Shown: piece by piece, positions 7,044 to 15,593 of the stretch
How positions within the stretch are numbered: the stretch's first letter is position 1
Layout of the letters: each line of letters starts with the position of its first letter
DNA from: an uncultured Muribaculaceae bacterium
Lineage (GTDB): Bacteria; Bacteroidota; Bacteroidia; Bacteroidales; Muribaculaceae
Direction of reading: 5' to 3'
Assembly (NCBI GenBank): GCA_910585275.1
Contig: CAJUCW010000031.1
Coordinates: 1 to 30,044 of the forward strand
DNA: 30,044 nt
Program-made: the position numbers and the translations under genes
The notes under the pieces: generated by a model
The model's input: only the letters and a program-made list of their open reading frames with translations
The model's database searches: none
What the model was told of the DNA's origin: nothing

Positions 7044-8486
7044 TCAGTCAATCACCTGCGAAGAGAATGTAAACACAATCTGCGCGTTTTGGGTGTCGAG
7101 TTTCGTCATCGTCGGATAGAAAGTATAAGGCACGCACTTGGTGACATAGGTAGTCGTATTATAATAAGATTCGTTGCTTTCAGTGGTGATTTGCACCGGA
7201 ATCAAGGAAAAATCGACATCATCGTCTGTGATTGTGCCTTTTTCAATCAAATCAAGGAGATATGTCCTCAAAGTGCTGAAATAATACCGTTTGTTTGTAG
7301 AGTCATATTGTGCGTAGAACGATGTCTTATTGTCGGGGATTTTGTTTTCGGCAAAGAATTTATCTATTTCGGAAGTCTTGATGACCATCATATAAGGAGC
7401 TATTCCAAGACCATAGTCGTTTTCTACTACTTCCGCAGGAATCGACATTGAAAGCCCGCTGATAATCGAGAGATTGCGATCGCTGTCTTTATATTTTTCA
7501 ATAATCTCTTTTGCCGGGAATTTAAATTTGGAAACATATCCGCCCGGAGTGGTGATGATGGTTTCCCCCTGCGCTATGCGGTCTTTGATTTGGTCTGACA
7601 CCATGTAGGAAATGTTGTTGCTGCTCAACACCTCCGGTGCGTTTGAGAATACAACCGAAGATACCGGCACTTCCGTGGTTGTAGTGACTGTTTCGCCGTC
7701 AACTGTCGATGTCGTAGTCTTGAAGTTGTGGTGATAGACGATGACCTGGAGCACTGAGAAATCGGCAAGGCAGCCGTTGCCGAAAGTGGATTTCACGTAG
7801 AGTCCCGGCAGATAGTCCTTGGCAAAGGTCTCCGGCCATTGGAAAATCTGTGGATTCTCTTTGTAGTCCTTAAATATATTTTTCGCCATGCTGTCGGGGA
7901 GTTTCACATCGACGAGCACGGGAGTCACTTTCGAGAAATAGCTGTTATAATCTGTATTGATAAGCGAATCTTCGACACCCATGTTGGAAGCCGTGAAAGT
8001 TTTTTTCCCGAGAGGAGACGAAGGGTCGTAATATTCACCGGGCACGGGCACGAAATCGTTGCTGATATCAGAAGGAAGCTGTTTCGTGAGTTTATATACG
8101 GAAAGTTGTTGAGGTGCCAGGGAATCTCCCGTGAAATTATATTTCCCCATTCCGAGGCGGAGGATGCACGAGTCAACTCTTTCTTGCGGAATGGTGTCGG
8201 CTGCGGGTAGGCTGGTGACGCACATAAGCCTTGTGACAAATGAACAGTCGAGCCTGCCATATTCGGGCACGTCGATACATCCGAGCATCAATGCTCCGGA
8301 GCGAGCGTCGTAGCGGTCGTTGACAACCGGGGTAGCCTTCAGGTCGAAGAGGGTGGTGTCGATGGAGATTGTGGCCTCTCCTTTCGTTATGGAGCCTCCG
8401 ATAGGGCTAACGTCGTCGTCACAGGCGAAATTGCCCATGGCGAGGACGAATGCCGATAGGGGCAGCAACAGACGGGAAGTCTTCAT
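7044..8486 (-). CDS. DUF4270 family lipoprotein
   Basis: A 480-residue lipoprotein with signal peptide and cysteine at position 22 (MGNFAC) followed by DDDVSPIG. The mature protein has the DUF4270 features I know from Bacteroidetes: an early segment naming the T/S-rich strands (GEATISIDTTLFDLKATPV), then LMLGCIDVPEYGRLDCSF, DSCILRLGMGKYNFTGDS and YKLTKQLPSDI, and a beta-rich C-terminus. The function is unknown; such proteins are cell-surface and beta-rich. In this lineage the gene often accompanies the short glycogen-synthase-like gene, as here, where it starts 34 bases after that gene ends. The two are probably co-transcribed. Confidence 0.85.
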   Translation of the reverse strand: MKTSRLLLPLSAFVLAMGNFACDDDVSPIGGSITKGEATISIDTTLFDLKATPVVNDRYDARSGALMLGCIDVPEYGRLDCSFVTRLMCVTSLPAADTIPQERVDSCILRLGMGKYNFTGDSLAPQQLSVYKLTKQLPSDISNDFVPVPGEYYDPSSPLGKKTFTASNMGVEDSLINTDYNSYFSKVTPVLVDVKLPDSMAKNIFKDYKENPQIFQWPETFAKDYLPGLYVKSTFGNGCLADFSVLQVIVYHHNFKTTTSTVDGETVTTTTEVPVSSVVFSNAPEVLSSNNISYMVSDQIKDRIAQGETIITTPGGYVSKFKFPAKEIIEKYKDSDRNLSIISGLSMSIPAEVVENDYGLGIAPYMMVIKTSEIDKFFAENKIPDNKTSFYAQYDSTNKRYYFSTLRTYLLDLIEKGTITDDDVDFSLIPVQITTESNESYYNTTTYVTKCVPYTFYPTMTKLDTQNAQIVFTFSSQVID

Positions 8487-8520
8487 ATTTCGTGGAAATA
8501 GATAGCGTTAATAAAAAAGG

Positions 8521-9330
8521 TCAGAGCGATTTGAAGAAATCTGCATAAGCGTCTGGGCCGGACTGCGCCTGTTCGGCAGTGAGATAGGGCTTGCCGCTCT
8601 CCTTGACATATTCCACCAATTCCGGAGAAGCATCCGGATCCTGGAAGATTACGGCATGGGAGAAATCAATCGCCATGCGGTGGAGGAGGTCTGTGTCGTG
8701 GGCAAGAGCGGAGAATTTCTTGATGTCGCGCGATGAAATACCGTCGGCTTTTAGTTTGGTGAGAAATCTCTCATCGACCGGCAACTCCAATTTGCCGGGC
8801 ATAACCTGATAAACCATTTTCGCACCCTTGAAGGAGGGGTCGTCGTTATACATCCTTTTCAGATACATAGGTATGAGAGCGGTAATCCATCCTGAACATA
8901 GAATGGCTTTCGGGTCCCAACGGAGTTTTTTTGCTGTCTCCAGGGTGCCGCGTGCAAAAAAGATGGCACGCTCGTCATTGTCATGACGGTTGCTGCCCAC
9001 GGCGTCGGAGTCGCTGTCGAGTTTCTGGAAGTAGTCGTCGTTGTCAATGAAATAGACCTGGATTCTCGAAGGTTGGAGCGATGCCACCTTAATAATAAGC
9101 GGATGGTCGTTGTCGTCAATAATGATGTTGACTCCACTGAGGCGAATCACTTCGTGAAGCTGGTTGCGGCGTTCGTTGACGTTGCCGAACTTGGGCATGA
9201 AAGTCCTTACTTCAAAGCCACGTTCCTGCATGTTCTGAGGGAGGCTTCTTCCGAGGGAGGCGGCAGGGTCAGCCGGCAGGTAGGGGGCTATTTCCTGACT
9301 GATGAATAGAATGCGGTTGTTGTTTGTCAT
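8521..9330 (-). CDS. Short glycogen/starch synthase-like protein (GT5 N-terminal domain only)
   Basis: A 269-residue protein starting MTNNNRILFISQEIAPYLPA. It resembles the N-terminal Rossmann domain of GT5 glycogen synthases: FISQEIAPYLPADPAASLGR corresponds to the SxExxPxxKxGGLxD start, followed by ALPxxLxxxGHxVxxxxPxY-like LPQNMQERGFEVRTFMPKFG. The usual ADP-glucose-binding KxGGL is replaced by PAASLG. The C-terminal nucleotide-sugar domain of full-length enzymes (about 480 residues) is absent. Such short forms are a recognised Bacteroidetes family beside panC, so this is probably not a recent truncation. Catalytic activity is doubtful. I start at 9330, since the frame extending to 9375 overlaps the promoter side without homology. 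First gene of the leftward operon. Confidence 0.8.
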   Translation of the reverse strand: MTNNNRILFISQEIAPYLPADPAASLGRSLPQNMQERGFEVRTFMPKFGNVNERRNQLHEVIRLSGVNIIIDDNDHPLIIKVASLQPSRIQVYFIDNDDYFQKLDSDSDAVGSNRHDNDERAIFFARGTLETAKKLRWDPKAILCSGWITALIPMYLKRMYNDDPSFKGAKMVYQVMPGKLELPVDERFLTKLKADGISSRDIKKFSALAHDTDLLHRMAIDFSHAVIFQDPDASPELVEYVKESGKPYLTAEQAQSGPDAYADFFKSL

Positions 9331-9419
9331 GCTACTTGAATTCTTCCGGAGTGTGTTGTCCGGGAAATATGCCACGTCACCGACAAGACAAAAGCCGGAT
9401 GGGTGGACTTTGGAATGTG

Positions 9420-9427
9420 CAAAGTTA
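9420..9427 (-). promoter_or_regulatory. -7 promoter element for the leftward operon
   Basis: TAACTTTG on the minus strand matches Bacteroidetes TAnnTTTG exactly. No clear TTTG is seen about 20 bases upstream. It would give a leader of about 85 bases before the glgA-like start at 9330. Confidence 0.55.
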
Positions 9428-9520
9428 ATAATTTTTTTGCGTATTCCGGTCGTTTTTGCCTCCCGGCATACAATTTTTTAAATAACTTTAAGATAGAAGA
9501 GGCTTTTTTCGGTTTAATGG

Positions 9521-9552
9521 TTGGCGAGATTGTGAAGAATTCATTAATTTTG
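9521..9552 (+). promoter_or_regulatory. Promoter of panC-panD
   Basis: TTGG (9521-9524), a 20-base spacer, then TAATTTTG (9545-9552), matching the Bacteroidetes -33/-7 arrangement. Transcription would start near 9557-9560, leaving a leader of roughly 125 bases. Confidence 0.65.
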
Positions 9553-9566
9553 CACCTTGAAATAAG

Positions 9567-9665
9567 GGTGTCGCCAAATATAGACACCGAATACAACCAA
9601 ACTTTTTCATACCGGACCCCAAAGCTTCGACGCCGGCAGCATATGTCGGCAGGCGTAGGGGCCGG
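9567..9665 (+). promoter_or_regulatory. Structured 5' leader of panC
   Basis: Two structures can be drawn in the leader. The first is GGTGTC/GACACC (9567-9572, 9583-9588). The second is a strong GC stem CCGG-a-CCCC with GGGGCCGG (9612-9620, 9658-9665; 8 pairs, one bulged A) that encloses a further hairpin (GCCGGCA 9632-9638 with TGTCGGC 9644-9650, one G-U pair). It ends 17 bases before the panC start. Bulged-A stem loops before pan genes recall the pan RNA motif, but I cannot confirm membership. Confidence 0.4.
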
Positions 9666-9682
9666 ACAAGAAAACAAGGGCA

Positions 9683-10549
9683 ATGATAATACTTAGAACA
9701 GTCAGCGATGTCCGCGACTTTGTGGCAACCCAAAGGGGACGCGGGGCGTCGATAGGCCTGGTGCCCACGATGGGTGCCCTTCATGCCGGACATATCTCGC
9801 TCGTTGAAAAAGCTGTGGCGGAAAATTCTGTCGCCATCGTGAGCGTATTCGTTAATCCGACCCAGTTCAATAATCTCGACGACCTTGCATCCTATCCCCG
9901 CAAGGAGGAAGACGATTTCCGCCTCCTTGCCGAAGCGGGGGCTGCCGCCGTTTTCGCGCCTTCGGTAGAGGAGATTTATCCCGGAGGGCCTTCCGCACAG
10001 CCCGAGCACGTGTTTGAACTCGGAATGGCAGCCGAAGTTATGGAGGGTAAATATCGTCCCGGCCATTTCCAGGGGGTGGCGCAGATTGTGAGCCTTCTTT
10101 TCCGTATAGTTGAACCAGACAGGGCTTATTTCGGAGAGAAAGACTTCCAGCAGATTGCGGTGATCCGCAACATGATAAAGAGCGAAGGTATAAATGTTGA
10201 TATCGTGGCTTGTCCGATAAAGCGTGCCGACGACGGGCTTGCGCTTTCAAGCCGCAATGCGCTCCTCACTCCGGAACAGCGGAAGATAGCACCTGAAATA
10301 CATGCCGCCCTTAAGGAGAGCGTTGATTATAGTCTTACACATTCGGTGAGGGCTACCCACGACACCGTAGTGGAACGTCTCGATGCAGTGCCCGGCCTTA
10401 AAGTGGAATATTTTGAAATTGTTGACGCAAGAACCCTGGCCGCCATCGACGATTGGGAGGAATCTCCCTGGGTGGTAGGTTGTATCACCGTGTATTGTGG
10501 CAAGGTGCGCCTTATCGACAACATAGCCTACCGTCTTCCTAAAGAATAA
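9683..10549 (+). CDS. panC: Pantoate--beta-alanine ligase
   Basis: A 288-residue cytoplasmic enzyme that joins pantoate and beta-alanine using ATP (pantoyl-adenylate intermediate) to make pantothenate, the precursor of coenzyme A. Visible motifs: VPTMGALHAGHISLV with the HxGH-type nucleotidyltransferase motif HAGH at 34-37, VSVFVNPTQF, GKYRPGHFQGV, the ATP-site GEKDFQQ at 151-157, and LALSSRN at 186-192 (KMSKS-like region). The length is normal. panD, which makes the beta-alanine, begins 7 bases after the stop, so the two consecutive steps are co-transcribed. Confidence 0.97.
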   Translation: MIILRTVSDVRDFVATQRGRGASIGLVPTMGALHAGHISLVEKAVAENSVAIVSVFVNPTQFNNLDDLASYPRKEEDDFRLLAEAGAAAVFAPSVEEIYPGGPSAQPEHVFELGMAAEVMEGKYRPGHFQGVAQIVSLLFRIVEPDRAYFGEKDFQQIAVIRNMIKSEGINVDIVACPIKRADDGLALSSRNALLTPEQRKIAPEIHAALKESVDYSLTHSVRATHDTVVERLDAVPGLKVEYFEIVDARTLAAIDDWEESPWVVGCITVYCGKVRLIDNIAYRLPKE

Positions 10550-10556
10550 AAGAATC

Positions 10557-10907
10557 ATGTTGATAGAGATGATGAAATCGAAGATTCACCGCGTCACCGT
10601 GACGGAGGCGAATCTGAACTACATCGGCAGCATCACAATCGATAGCGCTTTGCTCAAGGCTGCCAATATCCTCGAGGGGGAGAGAGTGTGGATTGTAGAT
10701 AATAACAACGGGGAGAGGTTTGATACTTATACCATTGCCGGAGAGGAAGGAAGCGGAGTGATTTGTCTCAACGGCGCGGCGGCGCGAAAGGTGCAGCCGG
10801 GCGACGTGGTTATAATCATGGCTTACGCACAGATGACCCCGGAGGAGGCGAAAGACTTCCGTCCGAGCGTGATTTTCCCCGACACCGCCACCAACCGTCT
10901 TTCATGA
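10557..10907 (+). CDS. panD: Aspartate 1-decarboxylase proenzyme
   Basis: A 116-residue protein that decarboxylates L-aspartate to beta-alanine. It self-cleaves between Gly24 and Ser25 in NYIGSITID; the new N-terminal serine becomes the pyruvoyl cofactor. MMKSKIHRVTVTEANLNY before the site and CLNGAAARKVQPGDVVIIMAY after it are typical of the family. The length is normal. It lies 7 bases after panC, so substrate supply and use are coupled in one operon. Confidence 0.97.
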   Translation: MLIEMMKSKIHRVTVTEANLNYIGSITIDSALLKAANILEGERVWIVDNNNGERFDTYTIAGEEGSGVICLNGAAARKVQPGDVVIIMAYAQMTPEEAKDFRPSVIFPDTATNRLS

Positions 10908-10918
10908 CAACTTCATTC

Positions 10919-10950
10919 TTTGAAAAATGAGGAATCTGATTTTAATGTGA
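10919..10950 (+). promoter_or_regulatory. Possible promoter of ffh
   Basis: TTTG (10919-10922), a 20-base spacer, then TAATGTGA (10943-10950), which matches TAnnTTTG at only part of its positions. It is 20 bases before the ffh start. Confidence 0.35.
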
Positions 10951-10969
10951 TTAATAAAGAATAATATAG

Positions 10970-12325
10970 ATGTTTAAAAACTTATCCGATAGGCTTGAGA
11001 GATCGTTCAAGATTCTTAAAGGCGAAGGCAGAATCACCGAAATCAACATAGCTGAAACCCTGAAAGACGTGAGGCGCGCGCTCCTTGACGCCGACGTCAA
11101 TTATAAGGTGGCGAAGACGTTTACCGACACCGTGAAGCAGAAGGCTTTGGGTCAGAACGTGATTAATGCCTTGAAACCGAAGGAACTGATGATTAAGATT
11201 GTCCATGACGAGCTTACTTCGCTCATGGGAGGACAGGAAACTCCGCTGAATCTTTCGGGCAATCCTACCGTCATCCTTATGTCGGGTCTTCAGGGATCAG
11301 GTAAAACCACGTTCTCCGGTAAACTTGCCCGTAAGCTTAAATCTTCGAAAGGTAAGCGTCCGCTTCTTGTAGCAGCCGACGTTTACCGCCCCGCAGCCAT
11401 CGAACAGCTGAAAGTGCTCGGCGAGAGTATAGCGGTGCCCGTTTATACGGAAGAGGGGAACAAGAATCCTGTAGAGATTGCATTGAACGGCATCGCCGAG
11501 GCGAAGCGCAATCATCTTGATCTCGTTGTTATCGACACCGCCGGCCGTCTTGCCGTAGATGAGGAGATGATGAATGAGATTGCCGCCATAAAGGATGCGG
11601 TAAGACCGCAGGAGACTCTTTTTGTGGTCGATTCTATGACGGGCCAGGACGCAGTAAACACCGCAAGGGAATTTAACGAGCGGCTTGATTTCGATGGGGT
11701 CGTGCTCACCAAGCTCGACGGCGACACCCGTGGCGGTGCCGCGCTCTCCATCCGTTCGGTGGTTGAAAAGCCTATAAAATATATCGGCACCGGCGAGAAA
11801 CTCGAGGATATCCAGGAGTTCAATCCCGAGGGTATGGCAAGCCGAATTCTCGGCATGGGTGACATAGTGGAGCTTGCAAAACGAGCCCAAGAGCTTTATG
11901 ACCAGAAAGAGGCGGAGCGTCTTCAGGAAAAAATCAAGAAAAATAAGTTCGATTTCGAAGACTTCCTCAATCAGATTCATCAGATTAAGAAGATGGGTAA
12001 TATAAAGGAACTCGCTTCGATGATTCCCGGCGTTGGGAAGGTTATCAAGGATATCGATATCGACGACAGCGCTTTCAACTCAATTGAGGCGATAATCAAC
12101 TCTATGACCCCATACGAACGTCATAATCCGGAGGTGCTTAACGCAAGTCGTCGCCAGCGTATTGCCAAAGGTTCGGGTACGAGTCTGCAGAGCGTCAACA
12201 AATTCATCAAGCAGTTTGAGGACACGCGTAAGATGATGCGTGCAGCCTCGAATATGAAGAATCCGATGAAGATGATGGGACAGCTCAAGCAGGCCAAGGC
12301 GCAGATGGGACGCAAATTCAGATAA
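10970..12325 (+). CDS. ffh: Signal recognition particle protein Ffh
   Basis: A 451-residue GTPase that binds 4.5S RNA and signal sequences and hands ribosome-nascent chains to FtsY at the membrane. The N domain (about 1-95) is followed by the G domain with G1 GLQGSGKTT (106-114), DVYRPAAIEQL, DTAGR (189-193), TKLDGDTRGG (247-256) and YIGTGE (271-276). The methionine-rich M domain ends MKNPMKMMGQLKQAKAQMG and carries the GSGTS RNA-binding segment. Complete and normal length. It stands alone after panD and ends at the large palindromic terminator. Confidence 0.98.
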   Translation: MFKNLSDRLERSFKILKGEGRITEINIAETLKDVRRALLDADVNYKVAKTFTDTVKQKALGQNVINALKPKELMIKIVHDELTSLMGGQETPLNLSGNPTVILMSGLQGSGKTTFSGKLARKLKSSKGKRPLLVAADVYRPAAIEQLKVLGESIAVPVYTEEGNKNPVEIALNGIAEAKRNHLDLVVIDTAGRLAVDEEMMNEIAAIKDAVRPQETLFVVDSMTGQDAVNTAREFNERLDFDGVVLTKLDGDTRGGAALSIRSVVEKPIKYIGTGEKLEDIQEFNPEGMASRILGMGDIVELAKRAQELYDQKEAERLQEKIKKNKFDFEDFLNQIHQIKKMGNIKELASMIPGVGKVIKDIDIDDSAFNSIEAIINSMTPYERHNPEVLNASRRQRIAKGSGTSLQSVNKFIKQFEDTRKMMRAASNMKNPMKMMGQLKQAKAQMGRKFR

Positions 12326-12351
12326 ATCGAAACCCGAAGATGATGTTGAAG

Positions 12352-12421
12352 CATTTTCGGCCTTATAAAAAACACCGCGAAACGACATCGTTTCGCGGTG
12401 TTTTTTATAAGGCCGAAAATG
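12352..12421. terminator. Bidirectional terminator, 70-bp perfect palindrome
   Basis: Two 34-base arms (12352-12385 and 12388-12421) are perfectly complementary around a 2-base centre. Each side of the inner GC stem (CACCGCGAAACG / CGTTTCGCGGTG) is followed by a run of six T on its own strand, so it can terminate ffh from the left and galE from the right. The outer TATAAGGCCGAAAATG part extends well past what termination needs. It ends 2 bases before the galE stop codon. Confidence 0.9.
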
Positions 12422-12423
12422 AA

Positions 12424-13452
12424 TTATTTTTTCTCGGCTACGCGGCATTGCCATGCCCAGGCATTGCGCATGGTGTCTTTGATGTCGGCCTCTGCAGTCC
12501 ATCCGAGCACCGTGTTGGCTTTGGTGGGTTCCGCCCATATTTTCTCGATGTCGCCGGCACGGCGGGGTCCGATTTTATGGGGAACAGGCACTCCGGTGGC
12601 CTCTTCGAATGCGTTGATGAGTTCAAGCACGGAGAGACCACGCCCGGTGCCGAGGTTGAAAATCTCTACCGGATCGGTGTCTTTGTTTTCAAGCATACGT
12701 TTCATTGCGATTACGTGTGCTTTTGCCAAATCTACAACATCGATATAGTCGCGGACGCAGCTTCCATCGGGAGTGTTGTAGTCGTCGCCGAATACGGTGA
12801 GTTCCTTCCGGATTCCGGCAGCCGTCTGCGTGAGGTAAGGCACGAGGTTCTGCGGAACTCCGAGGGGAAGTTCGCCGATGAGTGCGGTGGGGTGTGCGCC
12901 AATCGGGTTGAAATAGCGCAGAAGGATGCTCTTGATTGGAGCGCCGCTTTTTACATAATCCTCGATGATTTCCTCTGAAATCTGTTTAGTGTTGCCATAA
13001 GGCGACGTTGCGGGCTTGATAGGTGCCGTTTCGTCGATTGGATTATTGTCCGGCTCTCCATAAACGGTGCATGAAGATGAGAACACGATTCCCTCTACAC
13101 CATATTCAGGCATAAGATCAAGTAGATTGATCAGGGTGTTGAGGTTGTTGCGGTAGTAAAGAATCGGCTTCTGCACGCTCTCGCCTACGGCTTTGGAGGC
13201 GGCGAAGTTGATGATTCCTTTGATGCCAGGATTCTCTTTGAAGAGACTGCGGAGAGTCTCTATGTTGTTGCAGTCGCCTTTCACAAAAGTGGGTCGGATG
13301 CCGGTGATGGCTTCGATGCCGTCAAGCACGCCTTCGTTGCTGTTAGAGAGGTTATCGATGATTACAACCTCGTAGCCTGCTTTCTGAAGTTCGACGGTGG
13401 TGTGGGAACCGATATAGCCGGTGCCACCGGTTACAAGAATTTTTTCGTTCAT
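12424..13452 (-). CDS. galE: UDP-glucose 4-epimerase
   Basis: A 342-residue short-chain dehydrogenase-type enzyme that interconverts UDP-glucose and UDP-galactose with bound NAD. Visible: NAD-binding GGTGYIGSH (9-17), the KGD segment, FAASKAVGES, SSSCTVYG (125-132) with the catalytic Ser/Thr region, and the YxxxK pair as Tyr152-Lys156 in PYGNTK, followed by the substrate-binding LRYFNPIGAHP. The length is normal. It starts 19 bases after the nucleotidyltransferase gene and is the last gene of the leftward holB operon. Together they point to supply of nucleotide sugars. Confidence 0.96.
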   Translation of the reverse strand: MNEKILVTGGTGYIGSHTTVELQKAGYEVVIIDNLSNSNEGVLDGIEAITGIRPTFVKGDCNNIETLRSLFKENPGIKGIINFAASKAVGESVQKPILYYRNNLNTLINLLDLMPEYGVEGIVFSSSCTVYGEPDNNPIDETAPIKPATSPYGNTKQISEEIIEDYVKSGAPIKSILLRYFNPIGAHPTALIGELPLGVPQNLVPYLTQTAAGIRKELTVFGDDYNTPDGSCVRDYIDVVDLAKAHVIAMKRMLENKDTDPVEIFNLGTGRGLSVLELINAFEEATGVPVPHKIGPRRAGDIEKIWAEPTKANTVLGWTAEADIKDTMRNAWAWQCRVAEKK

Positions 13453-13471
13453 TTCAGTGTCTTTTTTTCAA

Positions 13472-14371
13472 TCAGAAAAGTTTTGCAGGATAAAGGCCTT
13501 CGTCAACGAGTTTCTGGAACTGTGCTACCGTAGCAGGACGATCGGCTGCATAGGTCACACCAAACCATTTAGACGGAGTCGGGAGCACTTTGAGCTGGAT
13601 TTTACCGTCTTGTATGAGTTCATTGACAACGGTCGGAATGTAGAACTCAGCCTTAAGCTCGTCGTGGTTCTTTTCGAGGAAGCGGAGGAAGGATTCTACG
13701 GAATAATCGAAATAGTCGGGAGTGAATCCCCACATGTTCATCGACACGGGCGCGCCTTCGGGGAATGATACTTCTTTTTCGTCAACCACCTGGATGAGCT
13801 TGCCGTTTTTGCGTTCGATGCCGTGGCATTCCGTCACTCCGGTGAGATTGCCTTCTGCATCAACCTCGCAAAGTCCGCGCGACACTCCGCCGTTCTCACT
13901 GAGGGTGTTTTCTACGTTGAACCCGATCATGCAATAGCAGTCTTTCTTCCCTTCTACCGAACGGAGGAAATCTGCCAGGATTTTGAAGCTGTCGGCACCG
14001 TAATAATCGTCGGCGTTGATTACGGCAAACGGTTCCTTTATAACATCCTTACCCATGAGCACCGCATGGTTCGTGCCCCATGGTTTTTTGCGTTCGGGAT
14101 TGGGTTTATAGCCTCCGGGGATGTCGTTGATGTCCTGGAAGACAACCTCTACGGGCACGTGGCCTTCATATTTTGAGATGACTTTGTCGCGGAATTCCTG
14201 TTCGAAATCATGTCGGATTACAAACACGATTTTGCCAAAGCCGGCGCGGAGCGCGTCGTAAACGGAATAGTCCATAATGGTCTCTCCGCTCGGGCCGAGT
14301 CCGTCGAGCTGTTTGAGACCTCCGTAGCGGCTGCCCATGCCGGCAGCAAGGATAAAGAGTGTAGGTTTCAT
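13472..14371 (-). CDS. Sugar-phosphate nucleotidyltransferase family protein
   Basis: A 299-residue protein of the NTP_transferase superfamily. The N-terminus LAAGMGSRYGGLKQLDGLG is the nucleotide-binding GxGxR-type loop; FAVINADDYYG supplies the metal-binding Asp; MIGFNVENTLSENGGVSRGL and the late MWGFTPDYF segment are typical of this Bacteroidetes type. It lacks the C-terminal left-handed helix of GlmU/GlgC. The exact sugar and nucleotide are not evident. Placed directly before galE, it probably feeds the same activated-sugar pool. Confidence 0.85.
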   Translation of the reverse strand: MKPTLFILAAGMGSRYGGLKQLDGLGPSGETIMDYSVYDALRAGFGKIVFVIRHDFEQEFRDKVISKYEGHVPVEVVFQDINDIPGGYKPNPERKKPWGTNHAVLMGKDVIKEPFAVINADDYYGADSFKILADFLRSVEGKKDCYCMIGFNVENTLSENGGVSRGLCEVDAEGNLTGVTECHGIERKNGKLIQVVDEKEVSFPEGAPVSMNMWGFTPDYFDYSVESFLRFLEKNHDELKAEFYIPTVVNELIQDGKIQLKVLPTPSKWFGVTYAADRPATVAQFQKLVDEGLYPAKLF

Positions 14372-14429
14372 TAGAAAATTAAATTTGTTATTTCAAAAGA
14401 AAATGTTGTCTGGTTTTACATTGGTTTGT

Positions 14430-15572
14430 TTATAAAGGGAGGACGGCGGGTTTCGGAGTCCTTACTCCTTGTGAGAGGAGGAGCATGAGGTCGAACATAA
14501 CGATTTTGGCATTGGCATTCCTTTCTATATCGGTGGCAGCCCTTGAAATCTCCGATGAAAGGTTTTCTACGTTGCCTTCATGAATGAACGGCGAGAACCG
14601 GAAACTGAACTGTTCCTCATCGGGGGTCATGAGGGAAATCTGAGGCATCTTCATATTATAGATAAAGTTTTCCCTCACCATTCTTGCACAATAGGAAAGG
14701 AAACGAAGCAGCTTTTCCCTTCCCATAGATGCGCATCTTTCAGAAAGGGCTTTCAGCGCCTGCGCCTTTAGTCCGTAGGCCATTCTCATAGTCTCTTTGA
14801 AGAGGTCGGAAAATTCCAGAATTTCGTCGGGGTGGCAGGCAAGCGCCTCCGCTTTCCCCATGCTACCCTCCGCAATACGTGAGGCGGCATCGGCCAATTC
14901 CTTCCCTATGCCTTTTGAGGCAGAAAGGTGGGTGGCGATGTCGGTTCCGGAAAGCGGACGGAGATTAAACCTCTGGGTGCGGGAGAAAATGGTTGGGAGC
15001 AGTTTGGAGTCGTCGTTGCTGACAAGGATGAAAAGCGTGTCTTCAAACGGCTCCTCTATAATCTTGAGAAGCTTGTTGGCGGCTTCGATTCTAAGTTTTT
15101 CCGGGAGCCAAATAAGGAAAATCTTATAATCCTCCTGAAATGCCGAAAGAGATGCGCGCGAAATTATGTCTTCGCTTTCGTTTACGAAAATTGCGGGCTG
15201 CGAGTTTCCTGCCTGGATAAGGTCGTTCCATTTTTCAGGAGGCATATAGCTCCATTCCGAAATCATCTCTTTCCATGGCTCAATATAATCGGTGGAGACG
15301 GAACATCCGTCGCGTTTCACCACCGGGTATATGAAATGCAGGTCGGGGTTGTTGTGCTTCTGATGCTGAAGGCATGATGGGCAGGCGCCGCAGGAATCGC
15401 CGTCATGGCGGTTGGAGCAGTGTATGTATTGCGCAAACGCCCTCGCCAGCCTTAACTTCCCGATTCCGGATATTCCGGAGAGGAGTATGGCATGGGGAAT
15501 TTTCCCGGAATCTGCCATTTGCCTCAAGGCTTCGATGGTGTCGGCGTGTCCGGCTATGTCTGCAAATTTCAT
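14430..15572 (-). CDS. holB: DNA polymerase III subunit delta' (clamp loader)
   Basis: A 380-residue AAA+ clamp-loader subunit of the delta'/gamma type. The start at 15572 gives the normal N-terminus MKFADIAGHADTIEALR. The Walker A is altered, GISGIGKL (33-40), without the Thr/Ser after Lys, as expected for a delta' that does not hydrolyse ATP. A four-Cys zinc site follows (Cys52, 61, 64, 67). SEDIISRASLSAFQEDYKIFLIWLPEKLRIEAANKLLKIIEEP matches the core of delta'; the FSRTQR sensor/arginine-finger region (SRC-like) is also present. It has a perfect promoter upstream and heads the leftward operon with the nucleotidyltransferase and galE. Confidence 0.88.
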   Translation of the reverse strand: MKFADIAGHADTIEALRQMADSGKIPHAILLSGISGIGKLRLARAFAQYIHCSNRHDGDSCGACPSCLQHQKHNNPDLHFIYPVVKRDGCSVSTDYIEPWKEMISEWSYMPPEKWNDLIQAGNSQPAIFVNESEDIISRASLSAFQEDYKIFLIWLPEKLRIEAANKLLKIIEEPFEDTLFILVSNDDSKLLPTIFSRTQRFNLRPLSGTDIATHLSASKGIGKELADAASRIAEGSMGKAEALACHPDEILEFSDLFKETMRMAYGLKAQALKALSERCASMGREKLLRFLSYCARMVRENFIYNMKMPQISLMTPDEEQFSFRFSPFIHEGNVENLSSEISRAATDIERNANAKIVMFDLMLLLSQGVRTPKPAVLPL

Positions 15573-15593
15573 GGAGGTTGATTTTCTTTTCTG

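Larger units (their letters stand above)
9331..9682. promoter_or_regulatory. Divergent promoter region between glgA-like gene and panC
   Basis: This 352-base gap has no supportable gene. It holds a leftward -7 element (9420-9427), a rightward promoter (9521-9552) and a structured leader for panC (9567-9665), each listed separately. Confidence 0.6.

Noticed and set aside
9327..9683. Minus-strand frame in the panC upstream region
   Set aside because: Covers the divergent promoters and the structured leader; no homology or signal features.
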